DNA of 64,000 nucleotides. Origin: Lachnospiraceae bacterium. Lineage in GTDB: Bacteria; Bacillota; Clostridia; Lachnospirales; Lachnospiraceae. The position numbers and the translations under genes are program-made. Positions 62,392 through 64,000 of this stretch are shown piece after piece; within the stretch, counting starts at the first letter, position 1; each line of letters opens with the position of its first letter. The notes under the pieces were generated by a model. That model did no database searches. It was not told the origin of the DNA and saw nothing but the letters and a program-made list of their open reading frames with translations. The stretch spans positions 25,969 to 89,968 of the forward strand of contig JAFSIA010000068.1 of NCBI GenBank assembly GCA_017440045.1, in the 5' to 3' direction.

Positions 62392-62727
62392 TTACACACA
62401 AATGTAAATAACGTTTACAGGTAAAGTATCACCTGCAACGGGTGTTTCTCCATACCATCGACAAATAGTATTGCTGGTTAAGTACAATGCCACAGTTGTT
62501 GTATCGCCCTTAAACTGATAGTAATAGTTAGGTTTTGCAGCCTGTGGAAGTCCGCTTATATACACCTCATTTACTTTTGTTGGTGAACTAGCAAAACATA
62601 TTAATCCAGATACAATGACAATTTTACCTACTTTTGTTACGTTTATCAAAGTCTTATTAACATCCGTATCAATACAACCTCCAAGAATCGGTGCAATTGT
62701 TTCAACTGTGGTTAAATCGCTATTTAA
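62392..62727 (-). pseudogene. Silent tail fibre tip cassette B (no start codon, opposite strand)
   Basis: Starting at the site 2 core, the minus strand is open for 111 codons in the fibre frame: LNSDL, then TTVETIAPILGGCIDTDVNKT and later GKIVIVSGLICF, YISGLPQ, RWYGETPVAGD, ending VIYICV. There is no RBS or proper start at the core; an internal TTG at 62649 has no RBS. Inversion of 61982-62727 would join it in frame to residues 1-48 of the fibre (159-aa product) and silence tip A. Its 3' end faces tip A tail-to-tail, 11 bases apart. Confidence 0.82.
62712..62727 (-). other. Recombination site 2 (inverted)
   Basis: The same 16-bp core as site 1 in reverse orientation. With site 3 it shares five more bases on the outer side (TTTAC before the core), giving a 21-bp match. 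Confidence 0.85.
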
Positions 62728-62843
62728 GTAAACCTCTTGTTTCTTTAAAATAGACTTTCAAATATCTCCATATTAAAATTTCTTTGCATACAAATAAGAC
62801 CCATGCATTTATGGATCTAAATCATACCATATCAATTTAAACT
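62728..62843. other. Noncoding gap between cassette B and the recombinase gene
   Basis: About 115 bases, AT-rich, with no gene and no clear terminator. On the minus strand it leads from the recombinase stop into site 2. Confidence 0.5.
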
Positions 62844-63809
62844 CTAAGCTATATACTTCTTATGTGACATCTCCACATTAGAATCAGCCACATTGCAATA
62901 AATCATTGTTGTGTCAAGTTTGCTATGCCCTAGAAGCGCTTGTATTTCCTGTATTGGCATTCCTTTGTTGGCACCCCTGGTTGCCACAGTTCGTCTAAAT
63001 TTGTGCGGATATGCCCTTACATTCACCTTTACACCGATTTCTCTAATCATCTTCTCTATTGAATTTTTACTTACTCTGTTATATATGCCTTGTGTACGCT
63101 TATCATTTACAAATAGTGCGTTGCTGCCATCTTGTCTACTAGCTATATACTTACGTATATAGTAGATTGCCCTATCTGAAAAGTAAACTTTTCTCTCTTT
63201 ATTGCCTTTACCTCTTATTATGGCCGAGCTGTTATGTATGTCATTGATATTTAACCCACATAACTCTGATACTCTTATTCCTGTAGTGTTCAGTGTCTCT
63301 ATAATAGCCTTATCCCTGTCGCTATTTGCCAATTCTCTCATCTGCTCTATTTCCAACTCCGAAAATGAAGGCTTTAACCTTTTTATCTCTCGTACTGGCT
63401 TTGTTTTTCGTACTGGATTACATTTAATAACATCTTCAAACTCTAAGTAATTGAAAAATGCCGAAATAAACCTACGTGCATTATTTAACGTTACATTGCT
63501 TACCTTTCTGCGCTCTCTGTAATCAGCTAGATACATTTCAATATCTTTTTTATCAATATCTTCAACTCTCTTTCCAACCTCACTTAAAAATCTCTCATTT
63601 TCACGCTTATATTGAGCTATCGTTTCCTCTGAGCAATTTTCATAAGATTTGCTGGCCAAAAACTCACTCAGTAATTTCTCATTACTATGTTTATCTCTCT
63701 CCTGCCTCTTTGATAGTTCTTTTTCTAATACGCTTTCAAGCACCAGTAATTGGCGTCCATCCAGGCTACTTTGCATAGCCTTAATGACGTTTTTTATTAT
63801 TTTTTTCAT
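62844..63809 (-). CDS. Tyrosine recombinase, probable tail-fibre invertase
   Basis: A 321-aa tyrosine recombinase. N-terminal SAM-like domain (about 45-130) and catalytic domain with R179 (TTGIRVSEL), Lys in the KGNKERKVYF hairpin, H269-x-x-R272 (PHKFRR), H295 (LLGHS) and nucleophile Y304 (TTMIYCN): all catalytic residues present. A second integrase in addition to the serine integrase, embedded between exchangeable tail fibre tips and recombination cores, so its job is most likely DNA inversion rather than prophage integration. The RBS GGAGG lies inside a strong hairpin. Confidence 0.9.
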   Translation of the reverse strand: MKKIIKNVIKAMQSSLDGRQLLVLESVLEKELSKRQERDKHSNEKLLSEFLASKSYENCSEETIAQYKRENERFLSEVGKRVEDIDKKDIEMYLADYRERRKVSNVTLNNARRFISAFFNYLEFEDVIKCNPVRKTKPVREIKRLKPSFSELEIEQMRELANSDRDKAIIETLNTTGIRVSELCGLNINDIHNSSAIIRGKGNKERKVYFSDRAIYYIRKYIASRQDGSNALFVNDKRTQGIYNRVSKNSIEKMIREIGVKVNVRAYPHKFRRTVATRGANKGMPIQEIQALLGHSKLDTTMIYCNVADSNVEMSHKKYIA

Positions 63810-63849
63810 ATAAATCCACCTCCAAATATATAATCGGAAGTGGATTTAT
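63810..63849 (-). promoter_or_regulatory. Hairpin that sequesters the recombinase ribosome binding site
   Basis: A 14-bp stem with one G.U pair (63849-63836 with 63823-63810 on the minus strand) and a 12-base loop. Its 3' arm contains GGAGG and ends one base from the ATG, so folding hides the RBS. Confidence 0.7.
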
Positions 63850-63858
63850 ATTATTTAC

Positions 63859-63874
63859 TTAAATAGCGATTTAA
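63859..63874 (+). other. Recombination site 3
   Basis: TTAAATAGCGATTTAA again, direct relative to site 1 and inverted relative to site 2. It lies 50 bases upstream of the recombinase start codon. Confidence 0.85.
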
Positions 63875-64000
63875 ATACGCAAACAATAGTAGTTAATAGT
63901 TATGCTACTATTTATAAGACGGGTAATGTATGTCAGTTGCAGTTTAACGGAGCATATGACTCAACGTTTACTATTCCCGATAATTGTCTACCTCTTGGCA
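63859..64000 (+). pseudogene. Silent tail fibre tip cassette C (partial, runs off the window)
   Basis: From the site 3 core the plus strand is open in the fibre frame to the window end: LNSDL, NTQTIVVNSYATIYKTGNV, LQFNGAYDSTFTIPDN. No start codon or RBS. It resembles cassette B in the pattern K-x-G-x-V/I...F...I-x-x-L-P, suggesting related tips. Confidence 0.75.

Larger units (their letters stand above)
31488..64000. mobile_element. Integrated siphovirus-type prophage (partial, right end outside window)
   Basis: Order of modules is that of a temperate HK97-type siphophage: serine integrase, CI/Cro switch, early small genes, replication and SSB, TerS-TerL-portal-protease-capsid, connectors, tail tube, tape measure, Dit, Tal, tail fibre. 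The left boundary is the break in cotJC at about 31488. Lysis genes and the right attachment site are not in the window. All late genes are on the plus strand; integrase, NYN and repressor genes are on the minus strand. Confidence 0.93.

Noticed and set aside
62392-62649. Independent 85-aa minus-strand gene starting at TTG 62649
   Set aside because: No RBS, and the open frame continues upstream exactly to the recombination core in the fibre frame, so it is a silent 3' cassette.
62844-63809. Tyrosine recombinase as the prophage integrase
   Set aside because: A serine integrase sits at the att junction in cotJC, and this gene lies inside the fibre locus between recombination cores.
61838-64000. 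Diversity-generating retroelement for tail fibre variation
   Set aside because: No reverse transcriptase, no template/variable repeat pair with A-specific differences; the repeated elements are short identical cores in mixed orientation next to a recombinase.
1-64000. CRISPR array, tRNA or rRNA genes, insertion sequence
   Set aside because: No regularly spaced repeats, no tRNA cloverleaf, no rRNA-like stretch and no transposase were seen on either strand.

Overview
The window looks like a low-GC Firmicute of the Lachnospiraceae type (Roseburia/Lachnospira/Butyrivibrio-like). This is judged from AT-rich codon use, strong AGGAGG-type ribosome binding sites, GTG and TTG starts, a Gram-positive type IV pilus operon, a CotJC-like gene and a large surface protein with Listeria-Bacteroides (InlB B) repeats. 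Species cannot be fixed from the sequence alone. No tRNA, rRNA, CRISPR array or insertion sequence was seen.

Host part, about 1-31487. A single plus-strand type IV pilus operon runs from 131 to 17521: extension ATPase pilB, retraction-type ATPase pilT, platform pilC, major pilin, prepilin peptidase pilD, a fused PilM-PilN, a PilO-like protein, four minor-pilin-like proteins (one an 813-aa protein lacking Glu5, as in GspK) and a 1384-aa secreted protein. A double-receiver protein and a hybrid histidine kinase with receiver and HPt domains follow (17580-21344). On the minus strand is an ABC-2 exporter set (ATPase, secreted/anchored 515-aa protein, two permeases; 25972-21393) with its own, apparently leaderless, promoter. 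Divergent from it is a 1580-aa InlB-repeat surface protein. Next comes a cotJC-like manganese catalase/spore coat gene that lost its 5' end.

Prophage, about 31488 to beyond 64000. A temperate siphophage with HK97-type head genes has integrated into cotJC by a large serine integrase (31521-33011). Early region: NYN-domain protein behind a structured, terminator-containing leader; S24 CI-like repressor and Cro-like protein with at least four copies of a CTTGAA-N5-TTCAAG operator, one exactly filling the 17-bp spacer of the lytic promoter; many small genes including a Tad2-like anti-Thoeris candidate, a SleB-like hydrolase, an HUH-type Rep protein, a degenerate RNase H, a PcfK/AcrIIA9-like plus PcfJ-like pair, SSB, and a HicAB module. 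Late region: HNH, P27 TerS, TerL, portal, protease, capsid, connectors, tail tube, a -1 frameshifted tail chaperone pair, short tape measure, Dit, Tal and tail fibre.

The most striking system is at the right end. The tail-fibre gene (61838-62380) is followed by a silent alternative 3' end on the opposite strand (62392-62727), a tyrosine recombinase (62844-63809, minus) and a further alternative 3' end running off the window (63859 onward). All three variable segments begin at the same core, TTAAATAGCGATTTAA, in reading frame with the fibre N-terminus and in mixed orientation. This is a phage-borne shufflon-like switch that would exchange receptor-binding tips by site-specific inversion. The recombinase ribosome binding site is itself enclosed in a 14-bp hairpin.
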